Assembly: GCF_003609575.1 (NCBI RefSeq)
Contig: NZ_MBTA01000012.1
Location: 1-64,000, forward strand
DNA length: 64,000 bases
From: Pelobium manganitolerans
GTDB lineage: Bacteria > Bacteroidota > Bacteroidia > Sphingobacteriales > Sphingobacteriaceae
Reading direction: 5' to 3'
In this document: positions 47,032 to 55,721 of the stretch, one piece after another
Numbering within the stretch: position 1 is the first letter of the stretch
Layout: each line of letters opens with the position of its first letter
The notes under the pieces: generated by a model
Database searches by the model: none
What the model saw: only the letters and a program-made list of their open reading frames with translations
What the model was told of the DNA's origin: nothing
Made by a program: the position numbers and the translations under genes

Positions 47032-47871
47032 ATGTCTACAGTACAAATTTCTGCAGCAGATGTAAACAAATTACGCCAACAAACTGGCGCCGGTATGATG
47101 GATTGCAAAAAAGCTTTAACAGAAGCTAACGGCGATTTTGAAGCTGCAATTGATTATTTACGTAAAAAAGGAGCTAAAGTAGCTGCTTCACGTTCGGACA
47201 GAGACTCTAACGAAGGTGTAGTTATTGCTAAAACTACCGCCGACGGTAAAAAAGGAATTATTGTAGAGGTAAACTGCGAAACAGACTTTGTGGCTAAAAA
47301 CGCAGATTTTGTTGCTTTTGCACAAGCCGTAGCTGATAAAGCAGTGGAAAGTAATGCTTCAACTATTGAAGAATTAACTGCTCAAGAACTTGACGGTGCT
47401 AAAATCTCTGACTTGATTATTGACCAAACCGGTAAAATAGGCGAAAAAATTGGCGTTTCTAAGTTTGAAACTTTAAGCGCTGATAAAGTTGTTGCTTACA
47501 TCCACGGTAATTACCGTTTAGCAGTTTTAGTTGGTTTTAACCAAGATGCTGCCGGTTTAGATGAAGCAGGTAAAGACGTAGCGATGCAGATTGCCGCGAT
47601 GAGCCCGGTTGGTGTTGATAAAGAAGACGTTGACAGCCGTGTAATTGAGCGCGAAATGGAAATTGCTAAAGAGCAAATTAGAGCTGAAGGCAAGCCAGAA
47701 GCGATGATCGAAAAAATTGCTGCCGGTAAATTGAACAAATTCTACAAAGAGCAAACTTTGTTGAACCAAGAATTTGTGAAAGACTCTTCAAAAGATATCC
47801 GTAAATTTTTGGATGAAACATCTAAAGGTTTAACGGTAACGGCTTTCAAAAGAGTTGCTTTAGGAGCTTAA
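47032..47871 (+). CDS. tsf: Elongation factor Ts
   Basis: Exchanges GDP on EF-Tu. The N-terminal UBA-like region has VNKLRQQTGAGMMDCKKALTEANGDFEAA; the core has VEVNCETDFVAKN and AMQIAAMSPVGVDKEDV. The product is 279 residues from MSTVQISAADV. The 100-base gap after rpsB is a low-complexity GTTG/GAGTTGGGAG-type tract with no promoter found. A terminator follows about 40 bases after the stop. Confidence 0.97.
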   Translation: MSTVQISAADVNKLRQQTGAGMMDCKKALTEANGDFEAAIDYLRKKGAKVAASRSDRDSNEGVVIAKTTADGKKGIIVEVNCETDFVAKNADFVAFAQAVADKAVESNASTIEELTAQELDGAKISDLIIDQTGKIGEKIGVSKFETLSADKVVAYIHGNYRLAVLVGFNQDAAGLDEAGKDVAMQIAAMSPVGVDKEDVDSRVIEREMEIAKEQIRAEGKPEAMIEKIAAGKLNKFYKEQTLLNQEFVKDSSKDIRKFLDETSKGLTVTAFKRVALGA

Positions 47872-47911
47872 GGAGTATCAAGATAGAAGTGTCAAGATAC
47901 TGGTTATAGAG

Positions 47912-47942
47912 AATCCTCGTCTGTTTAGGCGGGGATTTTTTT
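47912..47942 (+). terminator. Ribosomal protein/tsf operon terminator
   Basis: An 11-bp stem with two G-T pairs (AATCCTCGTC / GGCGGGGATT, loop TGTTTA) is followed by seven T. Confidence 0.88.
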
Positions 47943-48057
47943 GTGGTGAAAATAGCGTGATTTTTATTGATAACTGAGGTCTTGTCGTTTTTCCCCACAT
48001 CTTGGAACCTAACATTTAAAAATTATTGCCGTCGCGTAAAAAAAATGTCATCCTCTT

Positions 48058-48087
48058 GTAACTAATCCTTAGGTGGCGTCGTCTATA
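48058..48087 (+). promoter_or_regulatory. Possible ECF sigma factor promoter
   Basis: GTAAC (48058-48062) and CGTCTATA (48080-48087), 17 bases apart, look like the -35 and -10 elements of an extracytoplasmic function sigma promoter, not the TAnnTTTG type. They are followed by the NTF2-like gene 37 bases on. No sigma factor gene is nearby. Confidence 0.4.
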
Positions 48088-48123
48088 TTCCAAAAAACAA
48101 TTAAAAAATTAAAAATTAAGACG

Positions 48124-48561
48124 ATGAAAAATTTTAACCTAAAAACCTCAATCTTAGCTGTTTTAATGTTGGTAGCTTCTGTTGGCTTTGTTAAAGCTGA
48201 TGACAAAACGCAGTCTGCCCAAAGTTTAAACGAGAGCGTACAGCAATATGTAAACTTAGTGAAATACGGTCAGCTCGAAAACTTTAACAAGATGTTTACT
48301 GAGGATGCAAAGTTCAGTATTTCAAGAAACGGAAAAGTGGTAAGTCACACCAAGGCAGAAGAATTTGCTTTCTTGAGGAAGAACAAAGGTGTTACGCAAC
48401 AGTGCGAAGTTTTATCGGCAGTGATGGTAAACACAGAAGCTTATACCGTTGTAAAAGTAAGCATGATTTACGACGGGTTTACCCGCGAAAACTTTGTGAC
48501 CTTGGTAAAAAGCGGAAAAGATTGGAAGATAAACGCGGTTTCTTCCGAATTTAAGTCATAA
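48124..48561 (+). CDS. Secreted NTF2-like (lumazine-binding fold) protein
   Basis: A 145-residue exported protein with a signal peptide (about 1-23, ending VKADD). The rest fits the NTF2-like DUF4878/Lumazine_bd_2 group: QQYVNLVKYGQLENFNKMFTEDAKF, then GKVVSHTKAEEF and LVKSGKDWKINAVSSEF. The fold binds small ligands or forms dimers in many contexts; no function can be assigned. The ATG giving MKNFNLKTS was chosen over an earlier one because the signal peptide starts there. It is monocistronic, between a probable ECF-type promoter and a strong terminator. Confidence 0.8.
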   Translation: MKNFNLKTSILAVLMLVASVGFVKADDKTQSAQSLNESVQQYVNLVKYGQLENFNKMFTEDAKFSISRNGKVVSHTKAEEFAFLRKNKGVTQQCEVLSAVMVNTEAYTVVKVSMIYDGFTRENFVTLVKSGKDWKINAVSSEFKS

Positions 48562-48587
48562 GCCATATTAGCGATTAACCTTAGAAA

Positions 48588-48625
48588 GCGGGCCGTTGTC
48601 AACAAGCAACGGCCCGCTTTTTTTT
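48588..48625 (+). terminator. Intrinsic terminator
   Basis: A perfect 11-bp stem (GCGGGCCGTTG / CAACGGCCCGC) with an 8-base loop, followed by eight T. Confidence 0.94.
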
Positions 48626-48672
48626 GCTTGGTAAAGTTATTGCTCCCCAGTTGATGGATAAAACACGATGCT

Positions 48673-50052
48673 ATGCAACACTTTGATGCAATTGTAATAG
48701 GCGCCGGGCAGGCCGGAATTCCCTTAGCTAAAAAATTGGCAAAGGCCGGTAAAAAGGTGGCCCTAGTAGAAAAGCGAGAGATTGGCGGCACTTGCATTAA
48801 CGATGGCTGTTCACCAACAAAAACGATGATCTACTCGGCCCGGGTGGCTTACGTAGCTAAAAATGCCGAGCATTGGGGTGTTAAAGCAGAACATATCGGT
48901 GTTGATTATGATAAGGTGTTACAACGGAAAGATGACGTGGTAGTATCGTTCAGAAATGGGGCCATCAAAGGTTTAGAAAAAACCAAGAACTTAAAAGTTA
49001 TTATGGGCGATGCTTCTTTTATAGATGCCAAAACTTTAAAGGTAGCAACCGAAAAGAATGAACTCCAGCTAAAAGCGGAGTTGATTTTTATAAACACCGG
49101 ATGCAGCCCGAATATTCCAAAGTTGAAGGGTATTGATGAAACAGATTACTTAACCTCTACCTCGTTGTTAGAGCTGGAAGAAATTCCAGAACATTTAATC
49201 ATCATTGGGGGCGGTTATATTGCTTTGGAGCTGGGGCAAATGATGAACCGCTTTGGCGCCAAAGTGACGATTTTAGAACAATCGGCTACCTTAATGCCAC
49301 ACGAAGATGAGGATGTTTGTGTAGCCATAACCGAAGTTTTTAAGCGGGAGAACATCGAAATTGTAACCGGCGCAAAAGTATCAGCGATAAGCGGAAAAAA
49401 AGAAAAAAAAGTTATTGCCGATATAGAAGGCGAATGGCAGACATTTATCGGTAGTCATATTTTAATGGCGACTGGAAGAAAGCCACAGACCGAAAGCCTG
49501 AATTTAAAAGCTGCGGGCGTTAAAACCAATGATAAGGGTTATGTGAAAGTAAACACCAAATTGCGCACATCGGCAAAAAATATTTACGCCCTGGGCGATG
49601 TTAAAGGCGGTCCCGCCTTTACCCATATTGCTTACAACGACCATTTAGTGGTTTATGAAAACTTAATTCATGGTAAAAACAAAAGCATCAAAAACAGGTT
49701 GGTACCTTATTGCATGTTTACAGATCCGCAGATGGGCCGCGTTGGGTTAACAGAAAAGGAGGCGAAAGCCAAAAAGCTGGATTATAAAGTGACCACTCTG
49801 CCTATGAAACATGTGGCACGCGCCATAGAAACCGGCGAGACTATTGGCTATATGAAAGCTGTGGTAAACACAAAAAGCAAGCAGATTTTGGGCGCAACCA
49901 TTATCGGCCCCGAAGGCGGCGAGGTAATGTCGGTTTTGCAGATGGCCATGATTGGCAAGGTGCCCTATACAGCAATACGCAAAATGATGTTTGCGCATCC
50001 GCTGTTTACAGAATCATTGAATAATTTGTTTATGGCTTTGGATGAAGGATAG
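48673..50052 (+). CDS. FAD-dependent disulfide oxidoreductase (mercuric reductase-like)
   Basis: A 459-residue flavoprotein of the dihydrolipoamide dehydrogenase/mercuric reductase superfamily. FAD motif VIGAGQAGIPLAKKLA, redox pair C41 and C46 (GGTCINDGCSPTK), NAD(P)H motif IIGGGYIALELGQMMNRFG, second FAD contact NIYALGDVKGGPAFTHIA, and the dimer-interface His/Glu pair in FAHPLFTESLN are all there. There are no C-terminal vicinal cysteines and no N-terminal metal-binding domain, so true mercuric reductase activity is unlikely. The gene lies alone, before glnS; the pyruvate dehydrogenase genes are not here, so it is not an obvious lpd. Confidence 0.88.
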   Translation: MQHFDAIVIGAGQAGIPLAKKLAKAGKKVALVEKREIGGTCINDGCSPTKTMIYSARVAYVAKNAEHWGVKAEHIGVDYDKVLQRKDDVVVSFRNGAIKGLEKTKNLKVIMGDASFIDAKTLKVATEKNELQLKAELIFINTGCSPNIPKLKGIDETDYLTSTSLLELEEIPEHLIIIGGGYIALELGQMMNRFGAKVTILEQSATLMPHEDEDVCVAITEVFKRENIEIVTGAKVSAISGKKEKKVIADIEGEWQTFIGSHILMATGRKPQTESLNLKAAGVKTNDKGYVKVNTKLRTSAKNIYALGDVKGGPAFTHIAYNDHLVVYENLIHGKNKSIKNRLVPYCMFTDPQMGRVGLTEKEAKAKKLDYKVTTLPMKHVARAIETGETIGYMKAVVNTKSKQILGATIIGPEGGEVMSVLQMAMIGKVPYTAIRKMMFAHPLFTESLNNLFMALDEG

Positions 50053-50117
50053 CGAATCTGTTTTCTCGGCTACGCTTAATTTTAGTAATTTGCGGGGCTT
50101 TAGAATACAAAACAAAA

Positions 50118-51797
50118 ATGTCCGAAGAGAAGTCACTGAATTTTATAGAAGAGATTGTAGAAGCCGATTTAAGAGAAGGTAAATACGATAAAATTATCAC
50201 CCGTTTTCCGCCAGAACCTAATGGCTTTTTACATATTGGGCATGCCAGCAGTATATGCTTAAATTTTGGTTTAACCGAGAAATTTAAAGGCTATACCAAC
50301 CTCCGTTTTGATGATACCAACCCCGTTACAGAAGAAACGATGTACGTAGACGCAATAAAAAAAGACATTGCGTGGCTAGGGTTTAGGTGGGAGAACGAGC
50401 ATTTTGCTTCGGATTATTTTGATACACTTTACGCTTATGCGGTAAAACTGATTGAAAAAGGTTTGGCTTATGTGGATGATTTAAGTGCCGAAGAGCTGGC
50501 GAAGCAGAAAGGCACGCCAACCGAGCCGGGGGTAAACAGTCCCTTCCGTGACCGTAGCGTAGCCGAAAATCTGGATTTATTTGAGCGCATGAAAGCCGGC
50601 GAATTTGCCGACGGAAGCCATACCTTACGTGCTAAAATTGATATGGCGCATGTTAATATGATTATGCGCGACCCTATTTTGTACCGCATTAAACACGCAA
50701 AACATCACCGCACGGGCGACAAATGGTGTGTTTACCCAATGTATGATTTTGCCCACGGGCAAAGTGATGCGATAGAACACGTTACACATTCGGTTTGTAC
50801 TTTAGAGTTTGTACCTCACCGCGATTTATACAACTGGCTAATAGAAAAGTTAGAAATTTACCCTTCTAAACAATATGAATTTGCGCGTCGTAACGTAAAT
50901 TTCACCGTCACCAGTAAGCGTAAGTTATTGCAGTTGGTGAACGAGAAATTTGTTTCGGGTTGGGATGATCCGCGTATGCCGACCATCAGCGGTTTACGTC
51001 GACGCGGTTTTACGCCTTCCTCTATCCGGAATTTTTGCGAACGCATTGGGATTGCCAAACGCGATAATTTAATTGAATACAGCTTGTTGGAGTTCTTTAT
51101 CCGCGAAGACCTGAACAAAACTTCGTGGCGGCGAATGGCTGTTTTAGATCCGATTAAGATGGTAATTACCAATTATCCGGAAGGTAAAGAAGAGTTATTA
51201 CGCGGCGAAAACAACCCCGAGGTAGAAGGGCATGATGGTGAACGTGAAATTCCCTTTAGCCGAGAGCTTTGGATAGAGCGTGAAGACTTTATGGAAAACC
51301 CGCCGAAGAAGTTTTTCCGCTTAGGCCCGGGCTTAATGAGCCGTTTAAAGCACGCTTATATTGTGAGGTGCGATGATTTTGTGAAAGACGCCGAAGGGAA
51401 TGTTATCGAAATCCATTGTACGTATTTCCCAGAATCTAAATCTGGCGAAGATACATCCGGGCTTAAGGTTAAAGGCACCATGCACTGGGTAAGCGTGAAG
51501 CACGCAAAAACCGCGGAGGTTAGGTTGTACGACAGGTTGTTTACCGTAGAAGAACCAGACCGCGAAGAGGGCGACTTTAAAGATTACATTAACCCCGAAA
51601 GTTTAGTGGTTATAAAAAAAGCTTATATAGAACCTGATTTGGCTAATGCACAAAAGCAGTTAGCGGAGCATCCCGACAGGCGTTATCAGTTTATCAGAAA
51701 AGGGTACTTCTGTGTGGATAAAGACTCTACGGATGAGCATTTGGTATTTAACCGCACGGCAACGCTAAAAGATACCTGGGCGAAGTTAGTTGGTTAG
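50118..51797 (+). CDS. glnS: Glutaminyl-tRNA synthetase
   Basis: Charges tRNA-Gln directly. The HIGH motif is PPEPNGFLHIGHASSICLNF; FDDTNPVTEE follows; the KMSKS counterpart is TVTSKRKL. GWDDPRMPTISGLRRRG distinguishes GlnRS from GluRS. It is 559 residues with the usual C-terminal anticodon-binding barrels. It is followed by a low-complexity spacer and the convergent small membrane protein gene. Confidence 0.96.
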   Translation: MSEEKSLNFIEEIVEADLREGKYDKIITRFPPEPNGFLHIGHASSICLNFGLTEKFKGYTNLRFDDTNPVTEETMYVDAIKKDIAWLGFRWENEHFASDYFDTLYAYAVKLIEKGLAYVDDLSAEELAKQKGTPTEPGVNSPFRDRSVAENLDLFERMKAGEFADGSHTLRAKIDMAHVNMIMRDPILYRIKHAKHHRTGDKWCVYPMYDFAHGQSDAIEHVTHSVCTLEFVPHRDLYNWLIEKLEIYPSKQYEFARRNVNFTVTSKRKLLQLVNEKFVSGWDDPRMPTISGLRRRGFTPSSIRNFCERIGIAKRDNLIEYSLLEFFIREDLNKTSWRRMAVLDPIKMVITNYPEGKEELLRGENNPEVEGHDGEREIPFSRELWIEREDFMENPPKKFFRLGPGLMSRLKHAYIVRCDDFVKDAEGNVIEIHCTYFPESKSGEDTSGLKVKGTMHWVSVKHAKTAEVRLYDRLFTVEEPDREEGDFKDYINPESLVVIKKAYIEPDLANAQKQLAEHPDRRYQFIRKGYFCVDKDSTDEHLVFNRTATLKDTWAKLVG

Positions 51798-51893
51798 GAG
51801 CTAGTTTGTTAGGTGGTTAGGCGTTAGTTTGTTAGGAGCTAGTTGGTCAGTTGACAAGTGTCTTTGCTCCTTAATCCTTACTCCTTAATCTTA
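51798..51893. repeat. Low-complexity spacer after glnS
   Basis: Imperfect copies of TTAGGAGCTAGTTTG (about three) are followed by CTCCTTAATCCTTACTCCTTAATC. The tract is of the same type as the thrA-thrB spacer. No terminator or gene is seen. Confidence 0.55.
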
Positions 51894-52301
51894 TTAAGGG
51901 TTGATTTTAGCAAAAACAATTCCGGCAAAAATGGCCTGTAAAAGCCCGTAAAGTAACCAGCTGCTTACGGTGCCAATGGCCACATCCAAAGAGCTAAAGG
52001 TAATCCACATTACAGGCAACAGCGCGGTAAAAGCATATATCAAACCAAACTCGATACCGCGTAACAGCAGAGGGCCTTTTAAAAGTTTGCGGAACCTGGC
52101 CCAAAACCAAGAAAGTGCAAAGCTGAAAATGAAAGGGTGCAGGTAAAAAAGTAAATCTCGGCTACCGTCCGAATTAAACAGCGGGCTGTTATATTCAATA
52201 AACAATGATGGGAAAAACCTCACGGAAAGGTATAATCCGCCGTAGCTAAGTACAAACAGCACCAAACCTGCAATTAAGCCCGCTGTAAAAACCTTTTTCA
52301 T
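51894..52301 (-). CDS. Small integral membrane protein, unknown
   Basis: A 135-residue protein with about four membrane helices (about 4-27, 55-75, 88-108, 112-132). No catalytic motif is visible and I do not recognise the family by name. The ATG giving MKKVFTAGLIAG was chosen; a GTG further up would overlap the upstream gene. It is 23 bases after the coiled-coil gene and likely shares its transcript. Confidence 0.7.
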   Translation of the reverse strand: MKKVFTAGLIAGLVLFVLSYGGLYLSVRFFPSLFIEYNSPLFNSDGSRDLLFYLHPFIFSFALSWFWARFRKLLKGPLLLRGIEFGLIYAFTALLPVMWITFSSLDVAIGTVSSWLLYGLLQAIFAGIVFAKINP

Positions 52302-52324
52302 TTGTTTGCTATTTAATTTGCACA

Positions 52325-52729
52325 CTAATCTAACTGAAATTCGGTGTTTTCTAAGTTTGCTTCTTGTACGGCGCTATTATCAAAAAACACATACATTTCC
52401 CGTTTAAGCCGGTCTAAATTCTTGGTCAAATCTTTAACCTCGTCAGTTATCCGTGCGCTCTCCAACTCCAAAAAAGCATTGCTTTTATTCGCCATATTTT
52501 TATAATGTTGCGTATGGTTGCGCACAATGTTTTGATGCACCAGTTTTAAAGATGCCAAACGATTGTAAAGCAATTGCGCCCGGTTTACTTCTGCTTCATC
52601 TGCAAAATATTTAGGGAAATTTGCTTTTAAAAAACGTTTGATCATCTCTATTTCATCGCTTAAAAAGCGGAGTTCTGTGCGGTGTTTTACCAGTTGCTGT
52701 GTAAAGCCGAAGGTGTTTAAAGTTTCCAT
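52325..52729 (-). CDS. Coiled-coil protein, unknown
   Basis: A 134-residue soluble protein with heptad-like helices almost throughout (for example DEIEMIKRFLKANFP and TKNLDRLKREMYVFF). There is no signal peptide, cysteine or known motif. Its position between a YceI gene and a small membrane protein, all on one strand with gaps of about 22 bases, suggests a four- or five-gene unit. The function cannot be told. Confidence 0.7.
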   Translation of the reverse strand: METLNTFGFTQQLVKHRTELRFLSDEIEMIKRFLKANFPKYFADEAEVNRAQLLYNRLASLKLVHQNIVRNHTQHYKNMANKSNAFLELESARITDEVKDLTKNLDRLKREMYVFFDNSAVQEANLENTEFQLD

Positions 52730-52751
52730 GTCGTTTAATTTTTGGTGTTGT

Positions 52752-53351
52752 TTAATTGATAATTTTCAGCTGTAAAACAAATTGGATGTCGAGTTCATCA
52801 TTGGTTTCAATCATCCCACCCAATTTGCGCGGTGGTATTATTTTAAAATCAGAAAAATTTACCCGTTGCGTACCTACCAATGCGATAGCGTCTGCGGCAG
52901 TTTTATTGTACCTGTAATTAACATCAAAAGCTTTATTTACACCCGCTAAGGCAATATTTACTTTTCCTTTTAATTCGCCGTTTGCGTTCTTAAAATTGGG
53001 ATACCGATCTAAACTAACGAAGTTGATGGTTAGGGTAGGATAGGTTTTTGCCTTTAAAGTTTTGCGTAAATCGGCTGTCATTACCGGGTTGTGGCAGTCA
53101 AACTGGCTAATTTCCAGCTCCATTTTTCCGCTAATTTTAACCGGATGGTTTCCGCTACTTTGATAAATGTTTAAAGTGTCTGGCTTGTAATAATTGGTTA
53201 TATCGCAATTAAACTTGTTGATATTGGTACTGCCGGCAACTTTCAAAGAACAATTTTTACTGATTACCCATTTACTGCTTTTTGGGTTTTGAAAGCCAAA
53301 AGCGAAATACGTGATGAAGCAGAGAAGGGTTAAAGCTAATTTTTTGCTCAT
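52752..53351 (-). CDS. YceI family periplasmic protein
   Basis: A 199-residue exported protein (signal peptide about 1-20) with a YceI lipocalin-like barrel: KVAGSTNINKFNCDI near the front, LRKTLKAKTYPTLTINFVS, and PPRKLGGMIETNDELDIQFVLQLKI at the end. YceI proteins bind polyisoprenoids. It and the second YceI gene flank a porin-like gene; the two share the NFSDFKIIPP / MSEFKIKPP motif, so they are paralogues. The terminator upstream suggests read-through or a promoter of its own. Confidence 0.88.
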   Translation of the reverse strand: MSKKLALTLLCFITYFAFGFQNPKSSKWVISKNCSLKVAGSTNINKFNCDITNYYKPDTLNIYQSSGNHPVKISGKMELEISQFDCHNPVMTADLRKTLKAKTYPTLTINFVSLDRYPNFKNANGELKGKVNIALAGVNKAFDVNYRYNKTAADAIALVGTQRVNFSDFKIIPPRKLGGMIETNDELDIQFVLQLKIIN

Positions 53352-53375
53352 GACGGATTTTGCCTTGGTTAAAAC

Positions 53376-53409
53376 AAAAGCGGACCGGATATTTTCCGAT
53401 CCGCTTTTT
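53376..53409 (-). terminator. Terminator of the porin gene
   Basis: AAAAGCGGA-CGGA pairs with TCCG-TCCGCTTTT around a 4-base loop, with T-rich sequence after it on the minus strand. It separates the porin from the downstream YceI gene. Confidence 0.7.
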
Positions 53410-53427
53410 ACTTAGTCTGTGTGTTTT

Positions 53428-54750
53428 TTAGAAACCTACAACAGCTTGGATAACATATCCGCTAAATTCGCCTCCGTTGCGGTAATCGGCAACAGGGAAG
53501 TCTTTATATTGCTGTTTCACATATTCACCTTTTAATAAGATGTTTTTAGTTAAGAACCAGCCTGCGCCAAAAGCAATCCGGTCAATTTTTACGTCGTCTG
53601 TATAGGTGATTGCTGGGCTGGTACCGGCTGCGGCAACGTTGGCCGGACGCGCAGTTAATGCATTGTAGCGTACTCCTATAAACACATCTTCCGCTTTTCC
53701 AAATCTGTAAATGGCATCAATTGCATATTGTTTAGCATCTCTTTCGGCAGTTTCTGCTTTTGTTCTACCATTGGCAGCTTCGTAGGTTCCAAACAATTCT
53801 AAACCTTGGTATTTACCGAAAGCATTTAGCTGGAATGCTTCTACTTTTTTGGTGAACCCTGGGTTGTAACGGCCAGAGAAAGCGTTAGCAGCATAGGTTC
53901 CGCCAGCTTTTTCCATCGCCATAAAATAGTTAGATCCGGTACGGTCGCCACCATAAAGGGTTTGGCTGCCAGAGCTGCTGTTGTTGTAATAAGATGCCGC
54001 TAAGCGAACTCTTAAATCTGGGTTTATTTGTTTATCTAAACCCAATTTTGCCAATACAGCAGGAGATTTATGGATGTTATTATCTTGCGGAGTAGCTACT
54101 AGGCTGTCGATATTTCCTTTGATCATCCCGTTGGTAACGCCAACCACGCCAAAGAATATTCCTTTTCTTAGCAGCAATTCGCCGCCAATTTCTGTGGTAA
54201 AGGCATCCATAATATAGTTTTCTACAAACGGATTGTAAATGGTTTGCCCACCGTCTGATCTTCTAAAGTGCTGGTCGCCGTAGTTGATCTCCATGTGCCC
54301 CACTTTTAAAGTGGCGTATTTCATGATATTGTCCCAAACTTCACCTTTAAACGGAAGTTTATCAAACTGGATATAACCGCCTTTAACCCAAGTTTCGTTG
54401 TGGTGTCTTGAAGATAGGTAGCTGGTTAAATTTAGCAAGATACCATCTGCCAATTGCACATCCATATAAAGGTTTGCATTGGCCGTGTTAAACCCCGGAG
54501 ACATTTTGTATAAGCCGCCAGCTTTGTTTTCGTGTTTTAAACCTTGGAAAGATTGGGTAAAGCCAGCACCAAATTTCACTTTAAGTCCGTTAAATACGGC
54601 AGCAGAATCTTTTGGTGCCTCAAATACGTTTATACCGCTTTTATCATAAGGCCGTACATTTGCCACCTGGGTTTGGGCTTGGGCAATTTGGCCACCTAAG
54701 CAAGCCAGCACTATTGCTGATCCGGCTAAAATTTGCAGTTTAGTTTTCAT
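53428..54750 (-). CDS. Porin-like outer-membrane beta-barrel protein
   Basis: A 440-residue protein with a signal peptide (about 1-26), an ordered series of amphipathic strands and a C-terminal Phe (QAVVGF), as in outer-membrane barrels. SSRHHNETWVKGGYIQFDKLP and LKVGHMEINYGDQHFRRSDGG are typical of a Bacteroidota porin family whose substrate is unknown. It is co-directional with the YceI gene 33 bases upstream and is followed by its own terminator. OprP-like phosphate selectivity is possible but not supported by a motif. Confidence 0.82.
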   Translation of the reverse strand: MKTKLQILAGSAIVLACLGGQIAQAQTQVANVRPYDKSGINVFEAPKDSAAVFNGLKVKFGAGFTQSFQGLKHENKAGGLYKMSPGFNTANANLYMDVQLADGILLNLTSYLSSRHHNETWVKGGYIQFDKLPFKGEVWDNIMKYATLKVGHMEINYGDQHFRRSDGGQTIYNPFVENYIMDAFTTEIGGELLLRKGIFFGVVGVTNGMIKGNIDSLVATPQDNNIHKSPAVLAKLGLDKQINPDLRVRLAASYYNNSSSGSQTLYGGDRTGSNYFMAMEKAGGTYAANAFSGRYNPGFTKKVEAFQLNAFGKYQGLELFGTYEAANGRTKAETAERDAKQYAIDAIYRFGKAEDVFIGVRYNALTARPANVAAAGTSPAITYTDDVKIDRIAFGAGWFLTKNILLKGEYVKQQYKDFPVADYRNGGEFSGYVIQAVVGF

Positions 54751-54783
54751 GTTCTTATTTGTTTAATGATTAATTTCTGTTTG

Positions 54784-55380
54784 TTATTTTTTAAGTTTTA
54801 AAGCCATATTAATGGTAACCTCGTCGCCCACTTTTAAAGCGCCCATCATAAAGGTTGGAGGCTTAATTTTGAATTCGCTCATTTTTATTGATTTAGAGCC
54901 TTTAAAGAGCACGCTTTGATCTTCGGCTACTGTATAATTTGCCTGTAGGCTGATGGCCTTTGTTACGCCAGATAAGGTTAGATTTCCGGTTACTTTCACC
55001 AGCTTTTGAGCGGCAACCACGGTAACATCGCTTACTTTGAAAGTGATTTTATCGTAAGTATCTGCATTTAAAGCTTTGTGCGCCCGTGTATCCATTAAAT
55101 CTTCTTTGCTTTTCAAGTTTTTAACAGGCAACACAAAATTTAAACTCCGCACGTCTTTTAGCTGTCCGCCCGCAACGTTTAAATTGGCATCGCAGGCAAA
55201 ACTAGTAGCGGCCATCGTCCAGTCGTGTAAATTGGAAGTGCCGGTTACGGTTATCTGCGACCCTGGAGCCACTCCGTAAGCAGTTTGCGCATTTAGTTTA
55301 TGGTTTATACCAGAGGCGATAAAAAATACCGCTGTAGCTAACACTGCGTTTTTAATGAATTTTGGATTAAAGCGTTTCAT
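54784..55380 (-). CDS. YceI family periplasmic protein (first copy)
   Basis: A 198-residue exported protein (signal peptide about 1-30) with a YceI barrel: VTGTSNLHDWTMAATSF, MDTRAHKALNADTYDKITFKV, LTLSGVTKAISL and MSEFKIKPPTFMMGALKVGDEV. TSNLHDW is the hallmark of the Bacteroidota YceI set. The ATG giving MKRFNPKFIKN was chosen; an in-frame extension of 31 codons has no promoter support and lies over the -7 box. It leads the YceI-porin-YceI set and is divergent from the copper operon about 340 bases away. Confidence 0.9.
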   Translation of the reverse strand: MKRFNPKFIKNAVLATAVFFIASGINHKLNAQTAYGVAPGSQITVTGTSNLHDWTMAATSFACDANLNVAGGQLKDVRSLNFVLPVKNLKSKEDLMDTRAHKALNADTYDKITFKVSDVTVVAAQKLVKVTGNLTLSGVTKAISLQANYTVAEDQSVLFKGSKSIKMSEFKIKPPTFMMGALKVGDEVTINMALKLKK

Positions 55381-55414
55381 AATAATTTGTTTTGTGAACC
55401 CTTGAATTATACAC

Positions 55415-55502
55415 CAAAAGTAGGGTGCGCCAACAGCACAGAACATGACAGTAGCCTGTCGGAAATATGACATTTGCTACAAAATCACGAGGATAATGTC
55501 AC
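55415..55502 (-). promoter_or_regulatory. Promoter and repeated operator-like sites upstream of yceI
   Basis: The minus-strand -7 box TACTTTTG lies at 55415-55422 with a weak -33 (TGTT) at correct spacing. Upstream, ATGACA occurs twice (55445 and 55467, 22 bases apart, two helical turns) and again inverted as TGTCAC at 55497. Repeats at this distance from the -33 look like an activator site. The factor is unknown. Confidence 0.5.
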
Positions 55503-55705
55503 TTATTGGATCAAAGAGCAAAGATGAAAGACGGTGTGGGTCACCGTAAGGGCAGATTAAAAAGCGTGGTGAAAAGCCCGTGCGAGGGGATATTCATTTA
55601 AATATTTACCTAAAAGACGCATTGCAGATATTTATAATATTTAAAGAAGTAAAGTATTAACTACAAAAACTAGCTCCCCTAACAATGTTTCAAAAGATGT
55701 TTGTT
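55503..55705. other. Gene-free region before the copper operon
   Basis: No gene is seen. A perfect hairpin ACGGTG/CACCGT (about 55533-55550) is followed by AAGCCCGTGCGAGGGG. It recalls a piece of a structured leader, but I could not match it to a known riboswitch. The final 60 bases are AT-rich and lead into the operon promoter. Confidence 0.4.
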
Positions 55706-55713
55706 TACCTTTG
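55706..55713 (+). promoter_or_regulatory. -7 promoter box of the copper-handling operon
   Basis: TACCTTTG matches TAnnTTTG and ends 8 bases before the TTG start of the first small Cys protein, which implies a very short leader. No clear -33 or copper-regulator site was found. Confidence 0.6.
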
Positions 55714-55721
55714 TGGCCAAG

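Noticed and set aside
48673-50052. Mercuric reductase (merA)
   Set aside because: The C-terminal Cys pair and the N-terminal metal-binding domain are absent and no mer genes are nearby.
55525-55600. A cobalamin-type riboswitch ahead of the copper operon
   Set aside because: The hairpin and GC-rich segment lack the conserved B12-box, and the downstream receptor has a copper, not cobalamin, signature.
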